In this document: positions 17,393 through 26,725 of the stretch, one piece after another | Layout of the letters: each line of letters opens with the position of its first letter | How positions within the stretch are numbered: the stretch's first letter is position 1 | Origin: Bog-756 sp963727075 | GTDB taxonomy: Bacteria > Actinomycetota > Acidimicrobiia > Acidimicrobiales > RAAP-2 | DNA length: 64,000 nucleotides | Direction of reading: 5' to 3' | Assembly (NCBI GenBank): GCA_963727075.1 | Contig: CAVSET010000002.1 | Location: 248,001 to 312,000, forward strand | The notes under the pieces: generated by a model | Seen by the model: only the letters and a program-made list of their open reading frames with translations | What the model was told of the DNA's origin: nothing | The model's database searches: none | Position numbers and translations under genes: made by a program

Positions 17393-18424
17393 GACGGCTC
17401 GCCCGGTCCGGGCCGGTGAAGCTCGCCCACCAGCTCGCCGAGCGTCGCCGGGACCAGCGCCTCCGGGGTGTAGAAGGCCGTCCGGTCCACCTCGTCGCCG
17501 AACCGTTCGAGGATGGCCGCCGCCACCTGCTTCGGTGAACCGACCACAGCCAGTGTGTCGAGCATGGCGTCGTCGATCATGTGCGGCATCTCCTCCCAGC
17601 GGCCCGACTTGGAGAGCATATTGAGCTCGGGTTGCACCTGCTCCCAACCCTCCACCTCCAGGACGGGGCGATAGGCCGGTGTCGATGCGTAGAAGGCGAC
17701 CAGCCACCGGCCGGCGGCGCGTGCCGCCTCCAGCTCCTCCTCGTCCCGACCACAACACACGATCACCTCGCCGGTCACGGTGAGCTCGGACCGGTCCCGC
17801 CCGGCGCGGGCCAGGCCCTCGACGATGGCCGGGAGCGTCCGCTGGCGGAAATGGCGCGGTCGAATTGAACGGCATGACCAACAACCCGTCGGCTACCTCA
17901 GCCGCCAGCCGGACCATCTGGGGGCCCAACCCGCCGATGGCGAGCGATGGCATGCCGAAAGGGTTCGGACCCGGGTTGAACGTGGGCGGCATCAGGGTGT
18001 GGGAGCTGAACTCGCCACGGAAGTCGAGCCGCTCGCCGAGCTCCCACGAGGCGAAGATGGCCCGCAGGGCGGCGACGAGCTCGCGCATCCGGGCGATCGG
18101 CCGATCGAAGGACGAGCCGTAGCGCTTCTCCACCTGGGCCCGGATCTGGGAGCCGAGGCCCAGGGTGAAGCGGCCTCCGGACAGCAGCTGGAGGTCGTAG
18201 GCCTGGTGGGCCAGTTGCACCGGGTTGCGCGGGAAGGCGATGGCCACGTTGGTGGCCAGCTCGAGGGAGGACGTGGCCGGGGCAGCCAGGATGAGCGGGG
18301 TGAACACGTCGTGGGGGCCCTCGAAGGTGAACGCCCCGTCCACACCGAGCTCCTCGAGCGTCCGGGCCTCGGTGGCCGCGTCGGCCAGAGCGGACAGCCG
18401 GGTGTCGATCTTCGGGCGCACCAT
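17389..18424 (-). pseudogene. LLM-class (F420-dependent type) flavin oxidoreductase, one frame break
   Basis: Luciferase-like (beta/alpha)8 oxidoreductase of about 345 residues. N-terminal half: ATEARTLEELGVDGAFTFEGPHDVFTPL, TNVAIAFPRNP and LGLGSQIRAQVEKRYG, ending GLLVMPFNST. The C-terminal half resumes in another frame at RHFRQRTLPAIVEGL, then VTGEVIVCCG and SPKQVAAAILERFGD. The break is a single indel near 17857. Family members of this kind in actinobacteria usually use coenzyme F420, but the cofactor is not proved here. The start ATG at 18424 has only a weak Shine-Dalgarno. The downstream hydrolase overlaps its stop by 4 nt, suggesting a two-gene catabolic operon. One small indel in an otherwise clean sequence suggests a consensus error. 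Confidence 0.75.
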
Positions 18425-18565
18425 GGGCCCATGCTCCCACCCCCGAGCCCGCCCCGTCCGAGCCGCGACGGGGCCGCGACGGGGCCGCGGCCGCGCCCGG
18501 TACCACCAGACGCCGCCCCCGCATGTGACCGCTGAGGAGCGCGGGGGCGGTGACACACTGGGGCG

Positions 18566-19872
18566 ATGGCACCCAGGTTCCTCACGCCGGACGAGGCCGT
18601 TCAGCTCATCCGGCGCCGCGACACCATCGGGTTCGGGCTCGGCCCGGCCAACCCCGATACGTTCCTCACTGCGCTCGGCCGGCGAGACGACTGGGAGGAC
18701 CTCGTGCTCGGCGGGGCCCTGCTGCTCGGGTACTACCCGGTCCTCACCAACCCGAACGTGTCCTACCGTTCGGGGTTCTTCGGGGCGGCCGAGCGAATCC
18801 TCGTGGCCCAGGGCGCCCGCGTCGAGCTGGTCCCGGGCGGGTTCCGCCAGTTCGTCCCCATCCTCCGCCGGTTCGCTCCGAGGGTGATGGCCGCCCAGGC
18901 TGCGCCGCCCGACGGCAGCGGCACGGTCAACCTCTCGCTGCACATCGGGGCCACCTACGACGAGCTGATGCTGGCCGGCCGGGACCCCGAGCGACTGCTG
19001 GTCATCGAGGTCAATCCCAACCTTCCCCGTACCTGTTCCCTCCCCCCCGACTACACCAACGCCCTGCCGCTCGAGGTCATCGACGTGGTGGTGGAGGCCG
19101 GGGGGATCCCCTACGCCCTCCCTCCCAACCCAGCCCGACGACATCGACAAGGCCATCGCCGAGCTGGCCGGCTCGTTCGTCACCGATGGGGCCACCCTGC
19201 AGATCGGTATCGGGGCGGTGCCGGACATGGTCGCCTCCCGCCTGGCGTCGGGACCCGGAGGCAACTACGGAATCCACAGCGAGATGTTCAGCGACGGGCT
19301 GATGCGGCTCCACGAGGCCGGCAAGGTGACCAATGATCGCAAGGGCGTGTTCGACGGGGTGTCGGTCACCACCTTCGCCCTCGGCTCCGCCGAGCTGTAC
19401 CGGTGGCTGGACCGACAACGACCAGGTGGCGTTCGTGCCGGTGCAGGTGGTCAACGACCCGACCATCATCGCCCGCAACCACTCCTTCGTCTCGATCAAC
19501 AGGGCGCTGAGCGTCGATCTCTACGGGCAGGTGGTGGCCGACAACGTCGGCGGGCAACAGATCTCCGGGGTGGGGGCCACGAGGACTTCGTGGCCGGCGC
19601 CGAGATGCGCGTCGACGACCACTCGCTGATCTGCCTGCGGTCGACCGCGGTGGTCAACGGTGCCACCCGCTCCCGGATCGCCGGTCTGTTGCCCGAGGGA
19701 TCCGTGGTGTCGACACCGCGCCACCACACCGGCGTGGTCATCACCGAGTACGGGGCCGCCGACCTCACCGGCCTCACCGTCCGCGAGCGGGCGGAGGCCC
19801 TGGTCGGCATCGCCCATCCCGACTTCCGCACCGGCCTCGCCGAGGTGGCACGCACGCTGGGTCGGCTACTGA
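18566..19872 (+). pseudogene. Acetyl-CoA hydrolase/4-hydroxybutyrate CoA-transferase family protein, several frame breaks
   Basis: Family I-like acyl-CoA transferase of about 430 residues, transferring CoA between carboxylic acids. Segments in order: FLTPDEAVQLIRRRDTIGFG, NLSLHIGATYDELM, PTQPDDIDKAIAELAGSFV, LQIGIGAVPDMVASRL, GIHSEMFSDGLMRLHEAG (with the presumed catalytic Glu), VPVQVVNDPTIIARNHSFVSIN, and VITEYGAADLTGLTVRERAEALVGIAHPDFR. Frame changes are needed near 19129, 19408 and 19579, and the C-terminus near 19870 is also ambiguous. No internal nonsense codon lies within a segment. It starts a plus-strand run with an endonuclease-fold protein and two hydrolases and is divergent from the LLM gene. 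Confidence 0.78.
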
Positions 19873-19932
19873 CGGCCGTGGTCCACCGGATCCGCGCCGG
19901 CGTCACTGACGCTCGCTACCTTCAACGTCCAC

Positions 19933-20829
19933 ATGGGGGTGGACGGCTGGGGGCGGCCCTACGACGTGGTCGGCCAGTGCGCCCGGCTCGGCGCCGACGT
20001 GCTGGTCCTGCAGGAGTCGTGGGAGCCCGACGACGGGAGCCCGAGCACCGCCGTCCGGGTGGCCCACCAGTCGGGCTACGACGTGGTCACCGAGGTGGCG
20101 CTGGCCCGTGGCCGGTTGTACTCCCCCTTTCCCACCGACACCGCCCGGTGGGGACCCTGGCTCACCCAGGTCCGCACCGCCCTCCATCTCGACGAGCAGA
20201 ACTACCGCGGCCAGGGCGGGCCCGTCCGATCGCGCCTTCGCCCGGGGCCAGTGGGGGATCGCCCTCCTGTCCCGGGTCCCGACCGCCACACCGAGGTCGT
20301 CCCGCTGGGGCAGCTCCGCCGCGACCCGGCCCGGCGGGCGGTCATCCGCGGCACCGCCGAGCTGGCCGGCGGTCCCCTGGTCATCTGCGGCACCCACATG
20401 TCGCACATCACCCACGGCTCGCACGCCCAGTACCGGCGCCTGGCCAAGCAGCTGCCCGGCAGCGACGAGGCCGCCTGCCTGGCCGGGGACATGAACCTCT
20501 GGGGCCCTCCGACCAGCTCGTACTTCCGCGGCTGGCGACGGGGCGTCACCGGGCGCAGTTGGCCCGGCCGCCGCCCGCACAGCCAGCTCGACCACGTGCT
20601 GGTCACCTCGCCGGTCTCGGTCGTCGACGGGCGCATCGGCGACTTCGCCGGCTCGGACCACCGGCCGGCCGTGGTGACCCTCGCCCTCGCGTCCCCGCCG
20701 GAGAAGGCGGCCCGCCGAGAGCCGCGTTCGCCGGGGCGCCTCACCTTCCGCCGCCCCGCCGGCCGGGCCCGACGGTCCCAACCCGAGCCGCGGTCCGTCC
20801 CCGGGGACGAACCCGCTGCACCCCGATAG
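19933..20829 (+). CDS. Endonuclease/exonuclease/phosphatase-fold protein with compensating frame breaks
   Basis: Metal-dependent phosphoesterase fold. Residues expected for the active site are visible: Asn in ATFNVHMG just before the first in-frame ATG, Glu in VLVLQESW, HMSHITHGSHAQYRRLAKQL, Asp/Asn in CLAGDMNLWG, and the final Asp-His in GSDHRPAVV. The annotated ATG lies inside the first beta strand, so the true start is upstream (a non-standard start or a lost base near 19870-19910). Between about 20220 and 20280 the family sequence AFARGQWGIALLSRVP is in a different frame; two indels restore the original frame. The C-terminal 50 residues are Arg/Pro-rich. Substrate unknown. Confidence 0.65.
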   Translation: MGVDGWGRPYDVVGQCARLGADVLVLQESWEPDDGSPSTAVRVAHQSGYDVVTEVALARGRLYSPFPTDTARWGPWLTQVRTALHLDEQNYRGQGGPVRSRLRPGPVGDRPPVPGPDRHTEVVPLGQLRRDPARRAVIRGTAELAGGPLVICGTHMSHITHGSHAQYRRLAKQLPGSDEAACLAGDMNLWGPPTSSYFRGWRRGVTGRSWPGRRPHSQLDHVLVTSPVSVVDGRIGDFAGSDHRPAVVTLALASPPEKAARREPRSPGRLTFRRPAGRARRSQPEPRSVPGDEPAAPR

Positions 20830-20840
20830 CGTCCCCATCG

Positions 20841-21629
20841 ATGGCCGATGCACTCGAAGGGTTCGAACCCACCACCTTCACCGCCGAGGGGAAGGTCCGG
20901 CCCATCTACCGCGCCGGGTCGGGGCCGGCGGTCATCGTCATCAGCGAGCTGCCCGGTATCACGCCGCGGGTGGCGGACTTCGGGCGCACGGTGGTCGGTT
21001 CCGGCCTCACCGCGGTCATGCCCCACCTCTTCGGCCAGGACGGCCGACCCCCTTCGGCCGGCTATATCACATCGTCGATCGCCCGAGCCTGCATCTCGAG
21101 GGAGTTCACCGTGATGGCCGCCGGGCGGACCAGCCCCATCATCGGCTGGCTGCGGGCCCTGGCCCGGGACGAGCACCGGCGGTGCGGCGGACCCGGGGTG
21201 GGGGTGGTGGGCATGTGCTTCACCGGCGGCTTCGCCCTCGGCATGATGGTCGACGACGCCGTGGTGGCGCCGGTCCTCAGCCAGCCGTCGTTGCCCTTCC
21301 CCCTCAGCCGGAGACTCCGCACCGACGTCGGCCTGTCGACGCCCGACCTCGCCCGGGTGGTCGAGCGGGCCGCCGCCGGGACCTGCGTGCTCGGGTTCCG
21401 GTTCACCGGGGACCGGGCCAGCCCTCCCGAGCGCTTCGCCCACCTCCGCGCCCTGCTCGGCGAGGGGTTCATCGGCGTCGAGCTCGACTCCTCGCCGGGC
21501 AACCCCTTCGGGCACCGCAAGGGCGCCCACTCGGTGTTGACCGAGGATCTCGACGACCGGCCCGGCACCCCCACCCGGGCTGCCCTCGATCAGGTGCTCG
21601 CCTTCTTCACCGAGCGGCTCCTCGGGTGA
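20841..21629 (+). CDS. Dienelactone hydrolase family protein
   Basis: A 262-residue alpha/beta hydrolase of the dienelactone hydrolase family, which opens lactones in aromatic degradation. The N-terminus (GSGPAVIVISELPGI, then MPHLFGQDG) and the nucleophile Cys in GVVGMCFTGGFALGMM are diagnostic. Downstream are the acid region LGFRFTGDRASPPERF and a C-terminal His in HRKGAHSVLTEDL. The frame is intact, unlike its neighbours. Its stop overlaps the GTG of the next hydrolase by 4 nt, so the two are coupled. With the CoA-transferase upstream it suggests a small-molecule catabolic operon (inference). Confidence 0.85.
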   Translation: MADALEGFEPTTFTAEGKVRPIYRAGSGPAVIVISELPGITPRVADFGRTVVGSGLTAVMPHLFGQDGRPPSAGYITSSIARACISREFTVMAAGRTSPIIGWLRALARDEHRRCGGPGVGVVGMCFTGGFALGMMVDDAVVAPVLSQPSLPFPLSRRLRTDVGLSTPDLARVVERAAAGTCVLGFRFTGDRASPPERFAHLRALLGEGFIGVELDSSPGNPFGHRKGAHSVLTEDLDDRPGTPTRAALDQVLAFFTERLLG

Positions 21630-22502
21630 ACCGGCTGGCCGAGGCGTGGCGGGGGCGAGGGCGGTTGCGCGCCCTGTGCGGCCGGAGTGTCTTCACCGTC
21701 GAGATTCCGGCCCGCCGGCCGGTCGGTCGCCCGCCGCTGCTGGTGCTGCACGGGTTCCCCACGTCATCGTTCGACTTCCACCGGGTGGTGGACCGACTGG
21801 CCGACAGGCGACCGGTGGCGTTGTTCGACATGCTCGGGCTACGGGCTGTCCGACAAGCCCGATGTCCCCTACGACATGAGCCTGCAGGCCGACCTGGCCG
21901 TGGCCCTGGTCGAGGATCTGGGCTGGGACCGGCTCGGTCTCCTGACCCACGATGTCGGGGACACCGTGGGCGGCGAGCTCCTGGCCCGCCAGCTCGAGGG
22001 GGGATGGGACGTCGACATCGTCGACCGGACCCTCACCAACGGCAGCATCTACATCGACCTGGCCCACTTGAGCACCGGGCAGCTGTTGCTGCTCGAGCTC
22101 CCCGACGCCCGGCTGGACGGCCCGGCGGCTCCGGACGAGGGCACGGTGGTGGGTGGGATCACGGCCACCTTCGGTCCCGGGACCCGCCTCGACCAGGAGG
22201 AGATCACGGCCCAGTGGCAGATGCTGGCCCACGCCGACGGCCACCGGCTGCTCCCGCGCCTCATCCGCTACATCGAGGAGCGTCGCCGCGACGAGTCCCG
22301 GTTCACCGGGGCCATCGAGCGCCACCCGTCGCCGCTCGCCGTGGTGTGGGGCCGGGACGATCCCATCGCCGACGTGGCCATGACCGAGCGTCTCCGCCGC
22401 GCCCGGCCCGACATCCGGCTCGAGGTCCTCGAGGGCGTCGGGCACTACCCGATGGTCGAGGCCTCGGACCGCTTCGTCGAGGCGGTGCTCGGAGCGGGCT
22501 GA
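21626..22502 (+). pseudogene. Alpha/beta hydrolase (haloalkane dehalogenase/epoxide hydrolase-like), one frame break
   Basis: About 291 residues. Oxyanion segment VLHGFPTSSFDF, then FDMLG, after which one extra base near 21840 shifts the frame and the family sequence resumes as YGLSDKPDVPYDMSL. The nucleophile position is Asp in LLTHDVGDTVGG, the H-D-x-G-D-T form seen in haloalkane dehalogenases and epoxide hydrolases. The acid is in VVWGRDDPIADVA and the His in EGVGHYPMVEAS. GTG at 21626 overlaps the preceding stop (GTGA). The substrate cannot be read from the sequence. The single indel is in a GGGCTACGGG context and may be a consensus error. Confidence 0.75.
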
Positions 22503-22789
22503 CGGCGCGCCCCGGGTGGCCGCACCGGACGGGCGACGCCCGGCCCCTGGGGCGGACAGAGAACGAAAGGGCCGGGTCTGGAGCAGGACGGAAACTTGCG
22601 GATGGGGGGGATTGCAGGTTCCCTGCTTCACAGACCCGGCACCCACACCATCGGCACGTCCCGCGCCGGACTTGAGAGAAATCTCGAACAAATGTGAAAA
22701 TGCGATCGGGCGGCTTGTGACCGGGTTCACAACCGCTCACCGGATGGACGGCTCGCCCCCGAAGAAGATCTTCACCTTGTGCGGAGCAC

Positions 22790-23593
22790 TCACCTGGTGC
22801 AGAGCACCTCGCCGTGCAACACGGCGAACCAGCCGTCGGGGGATGCCGCCCAGCGCCGCCAGGCGTCGGCGAAGCTGTCAAGGTCCCGCCGGTCGGCGAA
22901 CCCGTGGTCGAGCAACTGCTCGGCCAGGGCGGACCGGGTGAACCGGTCGGCCCACAGCCCGCCCCACCAGGCCCGGTCCTCGGGCGTGGCGAAGCACCAG
23001 GTCGAGGCCAAGGGCTCGACGGTGGTGAATCCGGCTTGGCGCGCCCAGTGCAGCAGGCGGCGCCCGGCATCCCAGTTGGCTCCGTTCGCCCTGGTCAGAC
23101 GGCCATAGGTGGCGATGGCCCGGTCCAGCTCGGGCACGTCGGGAAAGAACCGGAAGGCCGGGTAGTCACCGTCCCGCGCCGCCACCGTCCCGCCCGGTCG
23201 ACATACGCGGCGCATCTCGCCCAGGGCGGCCACCGGGTCACCCACATGCTGGAGGACCTGGTGGGCATGGACGACATCGAAGCTCGCCTCGTCGAAGCGC
23301 AGGTCGAACAGGTTGCCCACCTCGAAGGAGACGGTGGACGGGCCCGACCGCCCGACCTCGGCCCGCGCCTCGACCAGGACGGCCTCGGATGCGTCGATGC
23401 CGATGACGGTCCCGGGGGCCACCCGCCGGGCCAAGTCACAGGTGATGGTGCCGGGCCCGCACCCCACATCGAGGAGGGTCGTGCCCGGATGCAGGCGGTC
23501 GAGCAGGTAGGCGGCCGAGTTTGCCGCCGTGCGCCAGCGATGGGACCGCAGAACGCTCTCGTGGTGGCCGTGGGTGTAGGGCACATCCTTCAT
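22790..23593 (-). CDS. SAM-dependent methyltransferase (class I)
   Basis: A 267-residue Rossmann-fold methyltransferase. Motif I is TTLLDVGCGPGTITCDLA, the acidic residue of motif II is in VIGIDASEAVL, followed by FEVGNLFDLRFDEASFDVVHAHQVLQHV and an LGEMRRVCRPGGTVAARDGDY segment, as in UbiE/methyltransf_11-type enzymes. No substrate-specific motif is recognised. ATG at 23593 is preferred to one 36 codons upstream that would run into the divergent LysR gene. It shares a 70-bp intergenic region with that regulator and is a likely target of it (inference). Confidence 0.85.
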   Translation of the reverse strand: MKDVPYTHGHHESVLRSHRWRTAANSAAYLLDRLHPGTTLLDVGCGPGTITCDLARRVAPGTVIGIDASEAVLVEARAEVGRSGPSTVSFEVGNLFDLRFDEASFDVVHAHQVLQHVGDPVAALGEMRRVCRPGGTVAARDGDYPAFRFFPDVPELDRAIATYGRLTRANGANWDAGRRLLHWARQAGFTTVEPLASTWCFATPEDRAWWGGLWADRFTRSALAEQLLDHGFADRRDLDSFADAWRRWAASPDGWFAVLHGEVLCTR

Positions 23594-23651
23594 CCGACCA
23601 GCATGCGCCCGATTTCGGCCATTAGCAAACAAGCAATGTGAACGTCTCATA

Positions 23652-23664
23652 TAAGATAACCGAA
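23652..23664 (+). promoter_or_regulatory. -10-like element placing a leaderless start at the LysR-type gene
   Basis: TAAGAT (23652-23657) ends 6 nt before the A of the ATG at 23664, so transcription would begin at the start codon. No Shine-Dalgarno sequence is visible, which agrees with a leaderless mRNA. The short AT-rich gap also serves the divergent methyltransferase. Confidence 0.45.
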
Positions 23665-24590
23665 TGGCTGGGGCCGACTGGCTGCGCACCTTCGTGGCCA
23701 TCTACCGGGCGGGCTCGGTGAGCGGCGGTGCCGCCCACCGGGGGCTGTCCCAACCGGCGGCCAGCCAGCAGTTGACCGCCCTGGAACGGCGGGTCGGCCT
23801 CCCCCTGTTCACTCGTACGCCCGATGGCGTCGAACCCACCCGGCGGGGCCGGGAATTGCTCGCCGAGGTGGCCGACACGCTCGATCGTCTCGAACCCGTC
23901 CTGGCCGGGCTCGAAGGCGGGGCGGTCGGTGCACCGCCGGCGCCGCTCCGCCTCGGGTCCTCTCCCGAGTTCTTCTCGTCCGCCGTGGTGCCCCGGCTGG
24001 GACCGGCCGACCCACCGCTCGTGGCCCGGTTCGGCCCTGACGCCAAGTTGCTCGAGCTGCTCGAGCAGGACGAGCTCGATGTGGCCGTGACCAGCACGTC
24101 GCCCGGTCGGCGATCCCTCACCTCCTCCCCCATCGGCCTCAAGCGGTTCGCCCTCGTCGGCACCCCCGACGAGGTGGCGGCCGCCCCGTCCACCCTCGAG
24201 GAGCTGGGACCGTGGCTGGTCGGCCGGTCCTGGGTGGCCTACAGCACCGAACTGCCCATGACCCGGCGGTTCTGGCAATCGGCGTTGGGACGACCGTTCA
24301 GCGGCGACCTCCGGCTGGTCGCCCCCGACCTCCGGGCGGTGGTGGCCGCGGTCGAGCACGGCCTCGGGATGAGCCTGCTTCCCGAGTTCGCCTGCGCCAA
24401 CGCCCTGGCCCGCGGCACGGTCGCCGAATTCGGGCCGGTGACCGGCGTCGTGCCCGCCGAGCCCTGGTTCGCCTGCACTCGCCTCGCCGACGCGGGCCGC
24501 CCCGGGGTGGCCCGCTTCGCCGCCTCGCTGCGGGTCCCGACCGGGCCACCGCCGACCGGCACCACACCGTCCGACGCCCCGGTCAGCTGA
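23664..24590 (+). CDS. LysR-family transcriptional regulator
   Basis: A 308-residue LTTR. The N-terminal winged helix-turn-helix is WLRTFVAIYRAGSVSGGAAH with QPAASQQLTALERRVGLPLF, then TRRGRELL and a linker helix; the C-terminal effector-binding domain begins LRLGSSPEFFSSAVVP. It is divergent from the SAM methyltransferase, the usual layout for an LTTR and its target. Its last 8 bp overlap the convergent Nudix gene. The effector is unknown. Confidence 0.9.
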   Translation: MAGADWLRTFVAIYRAGSVSGGAAHRGLSQPAASQQLTALERRVGLPLFTRTPDGVEPTRRGRELLAEVADTLDRLEPVLAGLEGGAVGAPPAPLRLGSSPEFFSSAVVPRLGPADPPLVARFGPDAKLLELLEQDELDVAVTSTSPGRRSLTSSPIGLKRFALVGTPDEVAAAPSTLEELGPWLVGRSWVAYSTELPMTRRFWQSALGRPFSGDLRLVAPDLRAVVAAVEHGLGMSLLPEFACANALARGTVAEFGPVTGVVPAEPWFACTRLADAGRPGVARFAASLRVPTGPPPTGTTPSDAPVS

Positions 24591-25050
24591 TCACCCCGGG
24601 CACCGGGCGACCATCCTCGAGATAGACGGTGTGGTCGGCGGCCAGCGCCTGGGCCACCCGGCGCCCGACCGGCCCGCTGAGCAGCCGGGCGGCTTCGTCG
24701 GGAGCGGCCCAGCGGTAGTCGGCGATCTCGTCTTCCTGCAGAACGATGCGGCCGGGCTCGCCCGGAGCGAGGGAACCGCAGTCGAACAGGAACCGAAGTC
24801 CTCCGGATCGGCCCGCCTTGGGACGGAGGTAGTCGACACAGGCCAGCCGCCCGGTGGCCACAACGAGGCCCGTCTCCTCCAGGGTCTCGCGGCGGCACCC
24901 CTCCCAGGGGGACTCGCCGTCCTCCATCTGCCCGCCGGGGATGGTCCATCCCTGCTTGTAGGTGGGCTTGAGGATCAACAGGCGGCCGGTGCCGTCGCCG
25001 ATCAGCCCGCCCGCCGATGCCGGTACCCGCGGGAGCTCGAACTCGGCCAC
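24583..25050 (-). CDS. Nudix hydrolase
   Basis: A 155-residue Nudix-fold pyrophosphohydrolase. The full Nudix box is seen from GGQMEDGESPWEGC to RRETLEETGL, with the REx2EE metal-binding core. The N-terminal strand has SAGGLIGDGTGRLLILKPTY. The substrate class (nucleotide, NDP-sugar or oxidised nucleotide) cannot be told. It lies 38 bp downstream of dnaB in the same direction and may be transcribed with it. It overlaps the convergent LysR gene by 8 bp. Confidence 0.88.
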   Translation of the reverse strand: MAEFELPRVPASAGGLIGDGTGRLLILKPTYKQGWTIPGGQMEDGESPWEGCRRETLEETGLVVATGRLACVDYLRPKAGRSGGLRFLFDCGSLAPGEPGRIVLQEDEIADYRWAAPDEAARLLSGPVGRRVAQALAADHTVYLEDGRPVPGVIS

Positions 25051-25088
25051 CGGCCCATCATCATCGATTTCGCCCGGCGGGTCCTCCG

Positions 25089-26477
25089 CTACACGCGGGC
25101 CATGTTGTCGAAGCGCGCGTGATGGCCGATGAAGGCCAGCTGGGTCGAGCCGGTCGGTCCGTTCCGGTGCTTGGACACGATGATCTCGGCCGAGCCCTGG
25201 CTCTCGGTCGAGTCGGGGTTATAGATCTCGTCCCGGTAGATGAACAGCACGACGTCGGAGTCCTGCTCGATGGAGCCCGACTCTCTCAGGTCGGCCAGCA
25301 TCGGACGTTTGTCCTGGCGCATCTCGAGACCACGGGACAGCTGTGAGAGGGCCACCACCGGCACTTCGAGCTCGCGGGCCAGGATCTTGAGGCCCCGGCT
25401 GATCTCGGACACCTCCACCTGCCGGTTCTCCGCCCCACGCCGACCGGTCATGAGCTGGAGATAGTCGACCACCACCAGTCCCAGCCCCGCCCGGCTCTTC
25501 AGCCGGCGGGCGCGGGCGCGGATGTCCATGACCGTGAGATTGGGATTGTCGTCGATGAAGATGGGCGCCTCGCTCATCCGACTGATCGCCTTGCCGATCT
25601 TCGCCCAGTCCGCCTCGAGGAGCCGGCCGGTCCGCATCCGGTTGGCGTCGACCCTGGCTTCGGAGCACAGCAGTCGTTGGGTGAGCTCCATGTGGCTCAT
25701 CTCGAGCGAGAACAGCAGCACTGGCTGGTTGAGCTTCACGCCGGCGTGGGCCACCATACCGAGGGCGAAGGCAGTCTTCCCCATGGACGGCCGGGCGCCG
25801 ACCACGATGAGGTTCGACGGCTGCAGACCGGACAGCTGTTCGTCCAGATCGGTGTAGCCGGTCGCCAGCCCGGTGATCGAGTCGCCCTGGGCGTAGAGCC
25901 GCTCGAGGTGGTCGAGGCCCTGGCCCAGCAGCTCGTGCAGGGGGGTCATCGAATCGACCACCCGGCGCTGGGCCACGTCGAAGACCAGGCTCTCAGCCCG
26001 GTCGAGGACGTCGGAGACGTCTTCGGGGACGCTGTAGCCGAGCTCGTTGATCTCGCCGGCCGCGGCCACCAGCCGGCGGAGCAGGGCGTGCTCTTCGATG
26101 ATCCGGGCGTAGTGCTCGGCGTTGCCGATGGAGGGCGTGTTGGCCTGGAGGGACACGAACACCGACGGGTCGCCGATGGTCTCGAGCAGCCCGCGGCGCC
26201 GGAGCTCCTCGGTGACGGTCACCCAGTCGGCCGGCTCCCCCTGACTGAACAGCGAGGTGATGGCCTGGAAGATGTGGCCGTGCGAGGACTTGTAGAAGTC
26301 CTCGGGCTTGCACAGCTCCATGGCCGAGGCGATGGCGTCCCGCGACAGGAGCATGGCCCCGAGCAGCGACTCCTCCGCCTCCAGGTTGTGGGGGGGCACC
26401 CGCCCGGCGGGCATGCCACTGCCCCCGCTCGAGGGGAGAAGGCGTCGGGGTCGCGTGTCGTCGAAGGCCTGAACCAT
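25089..26477 (-). CDS. dnaB: Replicative DNA helicase DnaB
   Basis: A 462-residue hexameric helicase of the replication fork. The N-terminal domain begins PPHNLEAEESLLGAMLLS, followed by the linker helix. The RecA-like domain starts at TGYTDLDEQLSGLQPSNLIVVGARPSMGKTAFAL (Walker A), with DYLQLM (Walker B), LSQLSRGLE, RPMLADLRESGSIEQDSD and KHRNGPTG. There is no intein, unlike several mycobacterial dnaB genes. It follows rplI at a distance of 248 bp containing a tandem repeat. The rpsF-ssb-rpsR-rplI-dnaB order is the usual actinobacterial one. Confidence 0.97.
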   Translation of the reverse strand: MVQAFDDTRPRRLLPSSGGSGMPAGRVPPHNLEAEESLLGAMLLSRDAIASAMELCKPEDFYKSSHGHIFQAITSLFSQGEPADWVTVTEELRRRGLLETIGDPSVFVSLQANTPSIGNAEHYARIIEEHALLRRLVAAAGEINELGYSVPEDVSDVLDRAESLVFDVAQRRVVDSMTPLHELLGQGLDHLERLYAQGDSITGLATGYTDLDEQLSGLQPSNLIVVGARPSMGKTAFALGMVAHAGVKLNQPVLLFSLEMSHMELTQRLLCSEARVDANRMRTGRLLEADWAKIGKAISRMSEAPIFIDDNPNLTVMDIRARARRLKSRAGLGLVVVDYLQLMTGRRGAENRQVEVSEISRGLKILARELEVPVVALSQLSRGLEMRQDKRPMLADLRESGSIEQDSDVVLFIYRDEIYNPDSTESQGSAEIIVSKHRNGPTGSTQLAFIGHHARFDNMARV

Positions 26478-26596
26478 GCTTCGTCAACCCTCCCTGAGAA
26501 ACCCTGTGGAGGGTAAGACCCTCTTCCTGGGGAAATAGCCGCCGACCGGTGTGGACGAGAGGTGGAGAAGCCGGGCACGACTGCGGAGAGACCGGG

Positions 26597-26666
26597 TCAC
26601 CCGGTCATCATCCCCGAGGGGTGATACGGACTCACCCGGTCATCATCCCGGGGGGTCGTACGAAAG
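26597..26666. repeat. Two tandem 35-bp units between rplI and dnaB
   Basis: The units 26597-26631 and 26632-26666 share TCACCCGGTCATCATCCC and then diverge. The first contains a hairpin (ATCATCCCC, GA, GGGGTGAT at 26606-26624); the second has lost most of it. Location: downstream of rplI and upstream of dnaB on the minus strand, so either rplI transcript-end structure or dnaB promoter control. Confidence 0.65.
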
Positions 26667-26725
26667 GGGTGGATGCTGGCGGGCCGAGTGGGTCGGATCA
26701 GGACTTGACCGACAGCACCCGAAGC

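Noticed and set aside
16913..19264. Single 783-codon minus-strand frame joining hydrolase, oxidoreductase and sequence antisense to the CoA-transferase
   Set aside because: Only the part with LLM-family residues is protein-like; the rest is out-of-frame or antisense to better-supported genes.
22718..22745. GTTCACA and GCTCACC near the methyltransferase as another Pho-like box
   Set aside because: The units are 10, not 11, nt apart and there is no -10-like hexamer at the expected offset.
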